The position numbers and the translations under genes are program-made. Under the pieces are notes generated by a model. That model was not told the origin of the DNA and searched no databases. It saw nothing but the letters and a program-made list of their open reading frames with translations. From NCBI GenBank assembly GCA_947644545.1, contig CANRZW010000034.1:1-38675 (forward strand): a stretch of DNA of 38,675 nucleotides. The letters run 5' to 3'. Shown in pieces: positions 15,575 through 23,283 of the stretch; the first letter of the stretch is position 1, and every line of letters starts with the position of its first letter. The DNA comes from an uncultured Lachnospiraceae bacterium (GTDB lineage: Bacteria > Bacillota > Clostridia > Lachnospirales > Lachnospiraceae).

Positions 15575-16117
15575 ATGACTGCTAAAGATTGTATTCTGGG
15601 ACGCAGAAGCATCCGTAAATTCAAAGCCGATCCTGTTTCCCACGAGCTGCTGGCACAGATTGTGGAGACGGCATCTTATGCTCCCAGCTGGAAACATACA
15701 CAGATCACCCGTTATATTGCGATTGAGGGCGATCTGAAAGAAAAGATTGCCAGAGAGGGCACTTCACTCTATCCGGGCAACGGCGCGATCATCTCAAACG
15801 CACCGCTCTTAGTTGCCGTTACCGTAATCAAGAACCGCAGCGGATATGAACGTGACGGTTCTTTCAGCACTCCCCGTGGAGACGGCTGGCAGATGTATGA
15901 TGCCGGCGTTGCATCCCAGACTTTCTGTCTTGCCGCTTATGATCAGGGCCTTGGTACCGTGATCCTGGGACTGTTTGACCAGGCTCCCATTGAAGCCATG
16001 CTGCAGCTGCCCGAGGACAGAGAACTGGTGGCACTTATTCCCGTAGGCTACCCTGATGATGCACCCACCGCCCCCAGAAGAAAGCCTGTGGAGGACTTAT
16101 TGTCCTATCAGTCATAA
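15575..16117 (+). CDS. Nitroreductase family protein (FMN-dependent oxidoreductase)
   Basis: A 180-residue flavoprotein that would use NAD(P)H to reduce nitro, quinone or related substrates. The N-terminus TAKDCILGRRSIRKFKADPV holds the Arg-Arg-Ser FMN phosphate-binding motif. YDAGVASQTFCLAAYDQGLG is the conserved central helix, IPVGYPDD the typical C-terminal segment, and RRKPVEDLL the final FMN-contacting stretch. An in-frame start 28 codons upstream is excluded because AAGGAGG lies 8 bases before 15575 and the promoter overlaps the longer version. A terminator hairpin follows 14 bases after the stop. No ferredoxin domain is present. The substrate is unknown. Confidence 0.9.
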   Translation: MTAKDCILGRRSIRKFKADPVSHELLAQIVETASYAPSWKHTQITRYIAIEGDLKEKIAREGTSLYPGNGAIISNAPLLVAVTVIKNRSGYERDGSFSTPRGDGWQMYDAGVASQTFCLAAYDQGLGTVILGLFDQAPIEAMLQLPEDRELVALIPVGYPDDAPTAPRRKPVEDLLSYQS

Positions 16118-16128
16118 CAACATATTAT
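16100..16128 (+). promoter_or_regulatory. Candidate pyrB promoter inside the nitroreductase 3' end
   Basis: TTGTCC (16100-16105), a 17-base spacer and TATTAT (16123-16128). The expected start at about 16134-16136 lies in the first arm of the terminator hairpin that follows. No other promoter-like pair is seen between the hairpin and pyrB. Confidence 0.4.
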
Positions 16129-16130
16129 AA

Positions 16131-16161
16131 ATAGAAGAGAGTCATTCTCTTCTATTTTTTT
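16131..16161 (+). terminator. Intrinsic terminator between nitroreductase and pyrB
   Basis: A 10-bp stem, ATAGAAGAGA (16131-16140) with TCTCTTCTAT (16146-16155), a 5-base loop and a run of seven T. It ends the nitroreductase transcript. Because it stands only 36 bases before pyrB and over the start site of the candidate pyrB promoter, it may also control pyrBI readthrough. Confidence 0.8.
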
Positions 16162-16196
16162 GAGAGCAAAGAGCATAGAGAAAGGAACGAAGAGAC

Positions 16197-17132
16197 ATGA
16201 GACATCTAATGAATCCACTGGATTTTACCGTGGAAGAACTTGACAAACTTTTTGACCTGGCTGACGATATCAAAGCCAATCCTGCCAAATACGCCCACGC
16301 CTGTGAGGGTAAGAAGCTGGCAACCTGTTTCTATGAACCCAGCACCCGTACCAGACTCAGCTTTGAAGCCGCTATGCTGAATCTGGGCGGACAAGTGCTT
16401 GGATTCTCGGACGCCACATCCTCCTCCGCTTCCAAAGGGGAGAGCGTGTCCGACACCATCAGGGTTATTTCCGGCTACGCCGATATCTGTGCCATGCGTC
16501 ATCCCAAGGAAGGCGCGCCCATGGTAGCGGCCGAGCGTTCCGGAATTCCGGTGATCAATGCCGGTGACGGCGGACACCAGCACCCTACCCAGACGCTGAC
16601 CGATCTTCTGACGATCCGTGCCCTGAAAGGACGGCTTGGCAGCTTCACCATCGGGCTTTGCGGCGATCTGAAATTTGGCAGAACGGTCCATTCCCTGATC
16701 AATGCACTGATCCGCTACCCCAACATTCATTTCATCTTTATCTCTCCGCCGGAATTGAAAGTCCCCGATTACATCACGGATCTGCTGTGTGAAAAGGGGA
16801 TCACCTACGAGGAGGTCATCCGTCTGGAAGACAGCATTGCGCAGCTGGATCTGCTCTATATGACCAGAGTACAGCGTGAACGCTTCTTCAATGAGGAAGA
16901 TTACGTCCGCCTGAAAGACTTCTATATCCTGAATAAGGAAAAAATGAGCCTCGCCAAAGACGATATGCTCGTACTGCATCCTCTGCCGCGGGTCAATGAA
17001 ATCTCCGTTGAGGTGGATGATGATCCCCGGGCCGTCTATTTCAAACAGGCACAATACGGCGTCTATGTCAGAATGGCGCTGATCCTGACGCTGCTGGCAA
17101 CGGTTGACGAAAGCGGGAACGGAATACAGTAA
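16197..17132 (+). CDS. pyrB: Aspartate carbamoyltransferase catalytic subunit
   Basis: Joins carbamoyl phosphate and L-aspartate to make N-carbamoyl-L-aspartate, the second step of pyrimidine synthesis. The 311-residue length fits the family. Carbamoyl phosphate motif STRTR is at 49-53 ([14 protein letters not shown]), the mobile loop Ser/Lys in [17 protein letters not shown] near 127-134, and the aspartate-side HPLPR near 261. The ATG has AAAGGA about 10 bases upstream. It is followed 45 bases later by the regulatory chain gene pyrI, so the product probably forms the large allosteric holoenzyme, controlled by ATP and CTP, rather than the simple trimer of Bacillus. Other pyr genes are not in the window. 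Confidence 0.97.
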   Translation: MRHLMNPLDFTVEELDKLFDLADDIKANPAKYAHACEGKKLATCFYEPSTRTRLSFEAAMLNLGGQVLGFSDATSSSASKGESVSDTIRVISGYADICAMRHPKEGAPMVAAERSGIPVINAGDGGHQHPTQTLTDLLTIRALKGRLGSFTIGLCGDLKFGRTVHSLINALIRYPNIHFIFISPPELKVPDYITDLLCEKGITYEEVIRLEDSIAQLDLLYMTRVQRERFFNEEDYVRLKDFYILNKEKMSLAKDDMLVLHPLPRVNEISVEVDDDPRAVYFKQAQYGVYVRMALILTLLATVDESGNGIQ

Positions 17133-17177
17133 AGATCACTGAAAAACACAGACAAGAACATAGAAAGGAATACCGAT

Positions 17178-17624
17178 ATGTTAAACGTAGGAAAAATCGA
17201 AGAAGGCTTTGTTCTGGATCATATCAAAGCCGGAAAAAGTCTCTCCATCTATCATCATTTGCAGCTGGACAAGCTGGATTGTACCGTGGCGATCATCAAG
17301 AACGCCCGCAGCAACAAGATGGAGAAGAAAGATATCTTAAAAGTGGAATGTGATATCAACACCCTGAATCTGGATGTGCTGGCTTTCATCGATCACAATA
17401 TCACCGTCAACGTAATCAAAGACGGTAAGATCGTGGACAAGAAGGAGCTGATCCTGCCCCGGGAAATCAAGAATGTCATCAAATGCAGGAATCCACGCTG
17501 TATCACTTCCATAGAACAGGAGCTTCCTCATATCTTCGTCCTGGCCGATGAGGAGAAGGAAATTTATCGCTGTAAGTACTGTGAAGAGAAAGCCGGAAAG
17601 TCCTCCTCCGCATGGTACCGCTAA
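17178..17624 (+). CDS. pyrI: Aspartate carbamoyltransferase regulatory subunit
   Basis: The 148-residue regulatory chain binds CTP/ATP in its N-terminal domain and holds the catalytic trimers together through a C-terminal zinc domain. The four zinc cysteines are Cys103, Cys108, Cys132 and Cys135 (CRNPRC and CKYC), spaced as in the known protein. The N-terminal nucleotide domain starts LNVGKIEEGFVLDHIKAGK, close to the family pattern. AAAGGA is positioned before the ATG. The gene ends 30 bases before a bidirectional terminator. Confidence 0.96.
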   Translation: MLNVGKIEEGFVLDHIKAGKSLSIYHHLQLDKLDCTVAIIKNARSNKMEKKDILKVECDINTLNLDVLAFIDHNITVNVIKDGKIVDKKELILPREIKNVIKCRNPRCITSIEQELPHIFVLADEEKEIYRCKYCEEKAGKSSSAWYR

Positions 17625-17650
17625 CAATACCCTCAAGTCTATCTACGCTG

Positions 17651-17692
17651 AAAAACACCATGAAAGCCTGTTGCTCTCATGGTGTCCTTTTT
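17651..17692. terminator. Bidirectional terminator between pyrI and the HD-GYP gene
   Basis: Stem ACACCATGA (17655-17663) with TCATGGTGT (17677-17685). CCTTTTT follows on the plus strand and a run of A (17651-17655) provides TTTTT for the minus strand. The two genes converge on it, so it serves both. Confidence 0.8.
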
Positions 17693-17702
17693 ATAATTCG
17701 CT

Positions 17703-18782
17703 TTATGATTCGTTATGCTGTCCGGCTAACACGACTGCTTCAAACTCATCCTTGGCCTCTGTGAGGCATCCCATCAGCTTAGGTGAGAAGGTGCCACACT
17801 CACCGTTCACGATCATATTATAAGCCACATCCGGCGTAAAGGCTGCCTTATATACCCTCTTATGTACCAGCGCATCGTATACATCCGCAACCGATACGAT
17901 CTGCGCCGCGATCGGGATATCTTCACCCTGCAGATGATCCGGATATCCTCTCCCGTCATATCTTTCGTGGTGGTGCCTGCAAATCTCATAGCTGACTCTG
18001 CGATATTCGCCCTGCTGGATATCTCCCAGCATGTCAATGATCTCGCAGCCTCTTGTCGTATGGGATTTCATAACTTCAAACTCTTCGTTCGTCAGTTTCC
18101 CCGGCTTTAACAAAATCCCGTCAGAGATCACGATCTTACCTACGTCGTGCAGCGCCGCCGCAGACGTAATGATATTGACCATATTATCATCCAAATGATA
18201 TTCCGGATACGCCTTCGCCACATACTTGGCCAATATATTCGTAAATGTCTTTACCCGCTTAACATGGTCACCGGATTCCAGATTACGGAATTCCACCACA
18301 TTACTCATAACGTCTATGATATGATCATTCATATGGCGCAGTTCTTCCGCCTGCTTACGCAGAACCTGCGTCTGTATCTCCACCATTTCTTCCAGATGGC
18401 GCTTGTTGTAATACAGCTCGATCACATTGCTGGTACGCTGTTTTACAATATAAGCATCAAAAGGTTTCTTGATGATATCGCTTGCCCCCAGTCGATAGGC
18501 GTCACGCTCGATCTGTGTCGTTGCCTCACCGGTGATCAGAAGCACGGGAATATTATCGATCCAACTGCGCTTCTTCATCTCCTCCAGTACTTCAACACCG
18601 TTCATAACGGGCATCACAACATCCAGCAGAACCACCGAGATTTCCTCAGGGTTCGCTTCGATGATATCAATAGCCTCTTTACCGTTAGCTGCCTGAATCG
18701 TCTCATAATCATGAAACATCTCGCAAAGAATCTCTCTGTTAATATCTACGTCGTCGACAATCAGTATGGTTGATTTATTCAT
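17703..18782 (-). CDS. Response regulator with HD-GYP domain (predicted cyclic-di-GMP phosphodiesterase)
   Basis: A 359-residue two-domain protein. The receiver (about 1-120) has phosphoacceptor Asp54 (VVLLDVVMP) and Lys106. A helical linker follows, and an HD-GYP domain with the metal-binding HD at 212-213 (ALHDVGKI), KSHTTRG, and HHHERYDGRGYP, where the GYP motif is complete. The family hydrolyses cyclic-di-GMP to GMP, and the intact residues suggest activity. ATG 18782 is preferred over an ATG four codons upstream because GAGAGG stands just before it. It follows pnp by 134 bases in the same direction. No cognate kinase is adjacent. A link to motility is possible given the flagellin and chemotaxis genes in the window, but is an inference. 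Confidence 0.92.
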   Translation of the reverse strand: MNKSTILIVDDVDINREILCEMFHDYETIQAANGKEAIDIIEANPEEISVVLLDVVMPVMNGVEVLEEMKKRSWIDNIPVLLITGEATTQIERDAYRLGASDIIKKPFDAYIVKQRTSNVIELYYNKRHLEEMVEIQTQVLRKQAEELRHMNDHIIDVMSNVVEFRNLESGDHVKRVKTFTNILAKYVAKAYPEYHLDDNMVNIITSAAALHDVGKIVISDGILLKPGKLTNEEFEVMKSHTTRGCEIIDMLGDIQQGEYRRVSYEICRHHHERYDGRGYPDHLQGEDIPIAAQIVSVADVYDALVHKRVYKAAFTPDVAYNMIVNGECGTFSPKLMGCLTEAKDEFEAVVLAGQHNES

Positions 18783-18916
18783 GTTACCTCTCATTCCGAT
18801 CTGCTACATTCTACTTTGCAGACAAAATCCATCTTGCTGCCTTTTCCGGCTGTTAACTTTTAATGCAGATACACTTTTATTTCTCAATATAACAGCAATG
18901 ATCTACGTCCGTTCCT
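18783..18916 (-). other. pnp to HD-GYP intergenic region
   Basis: 134 bases between two genes transcribed leftward. I see no convincing terminator or promoter; only a small GCC/GGC hairpin without a T-run. Readthrough from pnp is possible. Confidence 0.3.
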
Positions 18917-21007
18917 CTACACCTGGGCTACATCTTTCATGGAGAAGCTCATTCTGCCCATCTTATCCTTACCAAGGCAGACTACCGTCACCTTGTCACC
19001 CAGCGTGAGAACATCCTCTACATGGTTGATTCTCTCTCTTGCGATCTTGGAAATATGAACCATGCCCTCCTTACCGGGAGCAAACTCGACGAATGCGCCA
19101 AATTCCTTGATGCTGACTACCGTGCCCTTGAAGATCTGTCCCTCCTCAAAGTCTGTCACGATCGTCTTGATCATCTCCACTGCCTTATCCATCATGACCT
19201 TATCCGTACCGCATACGGAAACCTGTCCGTCATCCGTAATGTCGATCTTCACACCTGTGCGGGCAATGATCTCGTTGATCGTCTTACCGCGCTGTCCTAC
19301 CACATCACCGATCTTCTCAGGATCGATCTGTACGGAAATAATCTTCGGTGCATACGGTCCCACTTCCTTACGAGGAGCCGCAATAGCCGGCGTCATGCAG
19401 TTAGCCATGATAAATTCTCTTGCTTCACGGCATCTGGAGATCGCTCCTTCCACGATCGGTCTTGTAAGGCCGTGGATCTTGATATCCATCTGAATCGCCG
19501 TGATACCTTCATGGGTACCTGTCACCTTAAAGTCCATATCGCCGAAGAAATCTTCCAGTCCCTGAATGTCGGTGAGCAGCACGAAATCGTCATCCGTATC
19601 CCCCGTCACAAGACCACAGGAAATACCTGCCACCATCTTCTTGATCGGCACGCCTGCCGCCATCAAAGACATACAGGAAGCGCAGGTAGAAGCCATGGAA
19701 GTCGATCCGTTCGACTCGAATGTCTCGGATACCGTACGAATCGCATAAGGGAATTCTTCCTCGGAAGGCAGTACCGGAATCAGCGCCCTCTCCGCCAAAG
19801 CACCATGCCCGATCTCTCTGCGGCCCGGTCCACGGCTGACTTTCGTCTCACCTACAGAGTAAGACGGGAAATTATAGTGGTGCATATATCTCTTGCTTGT
19901 TATATTCTCATCCAGGCCGTCCACTCTCTGTACTTCTGATAAGGGAGCCAGCGTACACACATTGCAAATCTGTGTCTGCCCACGGGTGAACATGGCGGAA
20001 CCATGCACTCTCGGGATGATATCCACTTCTGCCGCAAGGGGTCTGATCTGATCCAGCGCCCGTCCGTCCGGACGCTTATGATCCTTTAAGATCATCTTGC
20101 GGACTGTCTTCTTCTGATACTGATATACCGCCTCGCCGAGCACTGCAAGATACTCTTCCTTCTCCGCAAATGCCTCTTCCAGCTTGGCCGTAATATTCCT
20201 GATATTCTCCTCACGCACCTGCTTCTCATCCGTGAAGACTGCCGTCTCCATCTCCTCAGGCGTAATGATCTTCTTCATATCTTCGAACATCTGCTCCGGG
20301 ATCGCACAACTCTCATAAGTATGCTTCGGCTTACCTGTCTCGGCAACGATCTTATTGATAAATTCGATCAGCGTCTGGTTCACTTCATGAGCCTTATAGA
20401 TCGCCTCTAACACTCTGTTCTCAGGCACCTCATTCGCGCCAGCCTCAATCATCATCACTTTCTGCGCCGTGGAGGCAACGGTCATCTTCAGATCTCCCTT
20501 GTCCCACTGCTCCTGGGAAGGATTCACGATCAGTTCACCGTCCACCATGCCCATCTGTGTCATGGCACAGGGACCGTCAAAGGGAATATCCGAAATACAG
20601 GTTGCGATCGCGGTTCCGATCATAGCCACCAGCTCCGGACGACATGCGGGATCCACACTCATAACCATATTATTCAAAGTAACATCGTTGCGGTAATCCT
20701 TCGGGAACAGGGGACGCATCGGTCTGTCAATCACACGGCTGGTAAGAACCGCGTTCTCTGACGCCTTCCCCTCTCTCTTATTAAAGCCTCCCGGAATCTT
20801 ACCGACAGAATACAGCTTCTCCTCATACTCTACGCTGCAGGGAAAGAAATCGATCCCCTCCCGCGGTTTCTCGGATGCTGTCGCGGTAGATAATACCGTC
20901 GTCTCTCCATACTGCATAAATGCGCAGCCATTCGCCTGCTTTCCCACTCTGCCGATATCCACACGAAGGGTACGGCCGGCCAGTTCCATTGTGTAACTCT
21001 TATACAT
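18917..21007 (-). CDS. pnp: Polyribonucleotide nucleotidyltransferase (polynucleotide phosphorylase)
   Basis: A 3'-5' phosphorolytic exoribonuclease that degrades mRNA to nucleoside diphosphates and can run in reverse. The 696-residue protein has two RNase PH cores (about 1-230 and 300-540; FTRGQTQ and GPGRREIGHGALAERAL are phosphate/RNA contacting), a linker alpha domain, a KH domain (GDVVGQRGKTINEI, around 560) and a C-terminal S1 domain (GTVVSIKEFGAFVEFAPGKEG). The ATG follows AAGGAGAGAAGAGC. It lies downstream of rpsO in the classic rpsO-pnp arrangement, but is separated by 333 bases carrying inverted repeats. Confidence 0.97.
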   Translation of the reverse strand: MYKSYTMELAGRTLRVDIGRVGKQANGCAFMQYGETTVLSTATASEKPREGIDFFPCSVEYEEKLYSVGKIPGGFNKREGKASENAVLTSRVIDRPMRPLFPKDYRNDVTLNNMVMSVDPACRPELVAMIGTAIATCISDIPFDGPCAMTQMGMVDGELIVNPSQEQWDKGDLKMTVASTAQKVMMIEAGANEVPENRVLEAIYKAHEVNQTLIEFINKIVAETGKPKHTYESCAIPEQMFEDMKKIITPEEMETAVFTDEKQVREENIRNITAKLEEAFAEKEEYLAVLGEAVYQYQKKTVRKMILKDHKRPDGRALDQIRPLAAEVDIIPRVHGSAMFTRGQTQICNVCTLAPLSEVQRVDGLDENITSKRYMHHYNFPSYSVGETKVSRGPGRREIGHGALAERALIPVLPSEEEFPYAIRTVSETFESNGSTSMASTCASCMSLMAAGVPIKKMVAGISCGLVTGDTDDDFVLLTDIQGLEDFFGDMDFKVTGTHEGITAIQMDIKIHGLTRPIVEGAISRCREAREFIMANCMTPAIAAPRKEVGPYAPKIISVQIDPEKIGDVVGQRGKTINEIIARTGVKIDITDDGQVSVCGTDKVMMDKAVEMIKTIVTDFEEGQIFKGTVVSIKEFGAFVEFAPGKEGMVHISKIARERINHVEDVLTLGDKVTVVCLGKDKMGRMSFSMKDVAQV

Positions 21008-21069
21008 GCTCTTCTCTCCTTATTCTGCCCTGCAGGCGTTATTCCCGCAGAACGATACTCCATGTTTCA

Positions 21070-21180
21070 GGTAGAAGACGCCGAAACTACAAATATCTGC
21101 ACAAATAATAAATATAGATGTAAAAGCGATTCATCTTATACTTTATACTTATATTTGTGGTCTCGGATGCTTCTTCCACC
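21070..21180. repeat. Imperfect inverted repeat with AT-rich centre
   Basis: The left arm (21070-21096, starting GGTAGAAGACGCCGAAACTA) matches the reverse complement of the right arm (21151-21180) in most positions, with two extra bases in the right arm. The 54-base centre is very AT-rich. It may be a small non-autonomous mobile element or a folded RNA processing site ahead of pnp. Function not known. Confidence 0.55.
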
Positions 21181-21220
21181 CATACATTTGTTAACAGGTA
21201 CTGCTCCTTATCTCTGCTAT

Positions 21221-21260
21221 TTACCCCATGAGTCTGCCAAATGGCAGACTCATGGGGTAA
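21221..21260. repeat. Perfect palindrome with 19-bp arms
   Basis: TTACCCCATGAGTCTGCCA (21221-21239) and its exact reverse complement (21242-21260) are separated by only two A. There is no adjacent T-run on the pnp-coding strand, so it is not a standard terminator. Such a perfect hairpin between rpsO and pnp could be an RNase III site, as double-stranded leaders control pnp in enteric bacteria, or a copy of a dispersed palindromic element. Confidence 0.8.
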
Positions 21261-21297
21261 TGGCCTTGAAAGAGGAACAAACGTGAAAAGACGAATG

Positions 21298-21318
21298 AGG
21301 CTGAACATAATCCAGCCT
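21298..21318 (-). terminator. Possible weak terminator after rpsO
   Basis: AGGCTG (21298-21303) pairs with CAGCCT (21313-21318) 23 bases after the rpsO stop. On the minus strand it is followed by CATTCGTCTTTTC, a poor T-tract. Partial termination is plausible. Confidence 0.35.
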
Positions 21319-21340
21319 TACATCCGCCTTCTGCCGTGTC

Positions 21341-21607
21341 TTATTTTCTAAGTCCAAGTCTCTCGATCAGAGAACGATATCTCTCGATGTCCTTATTCTT
21401 CAGGTAAGCAAGCAGGCCGCGTCTCTGACCAACCATCTTCAGCAATCCACGCCTGGAATGATGATCCTTCGGATTCTCTTTCAGATGCTCTGTCAGCTCC
21501 TGAATCCTGGTTGTGAGAACTGCTACCTGTACTTCCGGTGATCCTGTATCGCCGGGTGTTCTCGCATATTCGTTGATAATTGCCGTTTTCTTTTCTTTAG
21601 AAATCAT
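21341..21607 (-). CDS. rpsO: 30S ribosomal protein S15
   Basis: An 88-residue primary 16S rRNA-binding protein of the small subunit platform, binding the central domain. The sequence is typical from [20 protein letters not shown] through the [11 protein letters not shown] motif, [20 protein letters not shown] and the C-terminal [13 protein letters not shown]. The ATG has AAGGAGACA before it. It is transcribed from a strong promoter about 120 bases upstream; the leader may be an autoregulatory S15 target. Confidence 0.98.
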   Translation of the reverse strand: MISKEKKTAIINEYARTPGDTGSPEVQVAVLTTRIQELTEHLKENPKDHHSRRGLLKMVGQRRGLLAYLKNKDIERYRSLIERLGLRK

Positions 21608-21723
21608 TATTGTCTCCTTTCCTGTAAGGGCCCTTTGTCCATACCGATGCCCTTTGACCGCCAGACACCAAGATTGGGTTGGAGCCTCCCATCTCTGAGC
21701 GCCAGCTGTATTCTTTTCACACG
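21608..21723 (-). promoter_or_regulatory. rpsO leader, candidate S15 autoregulatory RNA
   Basis: About 115 bases of GC-rich leader between the predicted start near 21723 and the rpsO ATG. AAGGGC and GCCCTT close to the ribosome binding site can pair, and further hairpins are possible upstream (for example TGGG with CCCA). Several S15 leaders are known to bind S15 and block translation. I cannot match this one to a named structural class by eye. Confidence 0.35.
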
Positions 21724-21729
21724 CTGATT

Positions 21730-21758
21730 ATTCTAACATACAAAAGATATCTTGTAAA
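21730..21758 (-). promoter_or_regulatory. rpsO promoter
   Basis: TTTACA (21758-21753), a 17-base spacer and TAGAAT (21735-21730) on the minus strand, each one base from consensus. The -35 is just downstream of the convergently placed end of the NlpC/P60 gene, which is also on the minus strand and upstream. Confidence 0.65.
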
Positions 21759-21768
21759 GAGTTTTCCT

Positions 21769-23091
21769 TTAATCATGCAATATCCTGACCGCCTTGACCG
21801 GACTTCTGTATGACACATTGGAAATACGGATCCCTGTCTTGGGGTTGCTCGCATGAATGACCTGACCGCCGCCGATATAGATCGCCACATGATTGATCGA
21901 CCGGCCGTTACCATAGAAGATCAGGTCGCCCGGCTGTGCCTCGGAAACCTTGATCGCCGTACCGCTGCCGGCCTGTGCCACAGAGGAGTGCGGCAGGCTT
22001 ATACCGTACTTCTTGAATATGCTCAGCACGTATCCGGAACAATCCGCCCCTTTTGTGAGGCTCGTCCCGCCCCATACATACGGGTTGCCCAGGAATTCCT
22101 TCGCATACTGGCACAGATCCACACGCACATCCGATACGCCCTGCCCATAGAAAAGCTCCGTCATCGTGATGGCTGTGCCAAGCTGGGCACCAACTTCCAC
22201 GTACTGCGCCGAGACGAACACTTCCTCATCATCCAGATAGACTCTTACCCAATCGCCCTCTACATCAGCAACTTCCAGCTCTTCTCCATTTGGCACCAGG
22301 GTGATCACTTCGGAATCCGTATTGGCCTCCGCTCTCACCTTCAGACTGTCAGTCGTGACCTTCGCCATCGTCACTGCCAATTCTTCCGCTCTGCGCTTGG
22401 CCGGTATCCCTGTCAGAAGATACTCCTGACTGACATACCCCTCCACCTTACCGGATTTGATATGCGCCCATGTATCATCACTGTCCAGCACCTCACAGGC
22501 TGCATCTTTTGGCAGCTTCCCGACCAGTTTGCCGTCTTCCGCTGCAACCGCACGAATATTCAGATTATTATCCACGTTGGCGATACCGAGATTGGTATAC
22601 CCCCAGTTGGCATTCTTCGCCTTCTCATATGCGCGCACATATTCCACTTCTGTCTTGGAGGCTTCCAGGATCACTCCCGAACCGATGGACTCCCCCAGAA
22701 TATCCTGCAGTGCGCTTCCCCGCTTCTCTGTATCCTCTACCGTATCCGTCTGGCCGGACACGGCTGCCAGTTCTCTGTCCTGTCCGGACTCCTCTGCCTT
22801 GTCAGTCACCTGCTCCGACTTCTCGGCAGTCTTTCCGTCCATACCATCTGCGGTTCCGGCCGTATCGCCCGGATCCTGCGCCTCTTCCTTCCCCTCCGTA
22901 TCCCCGGCTTCCACATTCTCTTCCTGCCCATCCCCGGCAGCCGGCAACTCCAAATCCTCTGTCGTTCCCGGGATTTCACTGTTTATCGTCCCGATCGGTA
23001 AAAGGTCCGGAAGAAATGCCGCCCGGGTATGCAGCGGCGCAAGCACCAACAGACAACCCGCCAGCAGTAAAATAATCTCTTTTCTTTTCAT
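21769..23091 (-). CDS. Secreted peptidoglycan endopeptidase, SH3b plus NlpC/P60
   Basis: A 440-residue cell-wall hydrolase that would cut stem peptides, typically between D-Glu and the diamino acid. Residues 1-24 form a signal peptide (KRKEIILLLAGCLLVLAPL). Residues about 45-130 are an acidic, low-complexity linker. Two bacterial SH3 domains follow (about 165-225, NLNIRAVAAEDGKLVGKL, and about 245-300, SLKVRAEANTDSEVITLV), which bind the wall. The NlpC/P60 domain is at about 320-440, with Cys351 (GADCSGYV), His401 (SINHVAIYIGGG) and His413 (VIHASN). It has its own consensus promoter and a WalR-like box, consistent with wall-stress control. A Cys in the signal region (residue 13) is not in a convincing lipobox. 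Confidence 0.94.
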   Translation of the reverse strand: MKRKEIILLLAGCLLVLAPLHTRAAFLPDLLPIGTINSEIPGTTEDLELPAAGDGQEENVEAGDTEGKEEAQDPGDTAGTADGMDGKTAEKSEQVTDKAEESGQDRELAAVSGQTDTVEDTEKRGSALQDILGESIGSGVILEASKTEVEYVRAYEKAKNANWGYTNLGIANVDNNLNIRAVAAEDGKLVGKLPKDAACEVLDSDDTWAHIKSGKVEGYVSQEYLLTGIPAKRRAEELAVTMAKVTTDSLKVRAEANTDSEVITLVPNGEELEVADVEGDWVRVYLDDEEVFVSAQYVEVGAQLGTAITMTELFYGQGVSDVRVDLCQYAKEFLGNPYVWGGTSLTKGADCSGYVLSIFKKYGISLPHSSVAQAGSGTAIKVSEAQPGDLIFYGNGRSINHVAIYIGGGQVIHASNPKTGIRISNVSYRSPVKAVRILHD

Positions 23092-23210
23092 GCTGTCATA
23101 TTCCTCTCATCATAACCGGCCATGTTCCGGATGATCGACCGCGGCCTGCTGTACGTTCCGGCAGGAACCATGCAACTTATTACATCCGACTCATATACGG
23201 TTCACAATTC

Positions 23211-23227
23211 GTAACATTTCTGTAACA
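23211..23227 (-). promoter_or_regulatory. WalR-like direct repeat in the NlpC/P60 leader
   Basis: On the minus strand TGTTAC (23227-23222), AGAAA, TGTTAC (23216-23211). This fits the published WalR/YycF consensus TGTWAH-N5-TGTWAH exactly in both halves. It starts about five bases after the predicted transcription start, where bound regulator would be expected to repress. The regulator itself is not encoded in this window. Confidence 0.55.
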
Positions 23228-23238
23228 TTTACGAGGTT

Positions 23239-23267
23239 ATTATAACAGCCGCAAAAGCATCTGTCAA
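23239..23267 (-). promoter_or_regulatory. Consensus sigma-A promoter of the NlpC/P60 gene
   Basis: TTGACA (23267-23262), a 17-base spacer and TATAAT (23244-23239) on the minus strand: both hexamers and spacing are perfect consensus. The start is predicted near 23232, giving a leader of about 140 bases to the ATG at 23091. Confidence 0.8.
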
Positions 23268-23283
23268 ATGCCTATTTTCACCA

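Larger units (their letters stand above)
21008..21340. other. rpsO-pnp intergenic region, 333 bases
   Basis: No gene is supported here. It holds the pnp ribosome binding site, an imperfect inverted repeat (21070-21180), a perfect 19-bp-arm palindrome (21221-21260) and a weak terminator after rpsO (21298-21318). Short reading frames on both strands through the repeats mirror each other (VEDAETTNI versus VEEASETTNI; PHESAKWQTHGV versus PHESAIWQTHGV), as expected from inverted repeats rather than genes. I could not place a pnp promoter confidently. Confidence 0.6.

Noticed and set aside
21062..21308. Two small frames on opposite strands in the rpsO-pnp gap
   Set aside because: Their shared peptides arise from inverted repeats; neither has a credible start or family.
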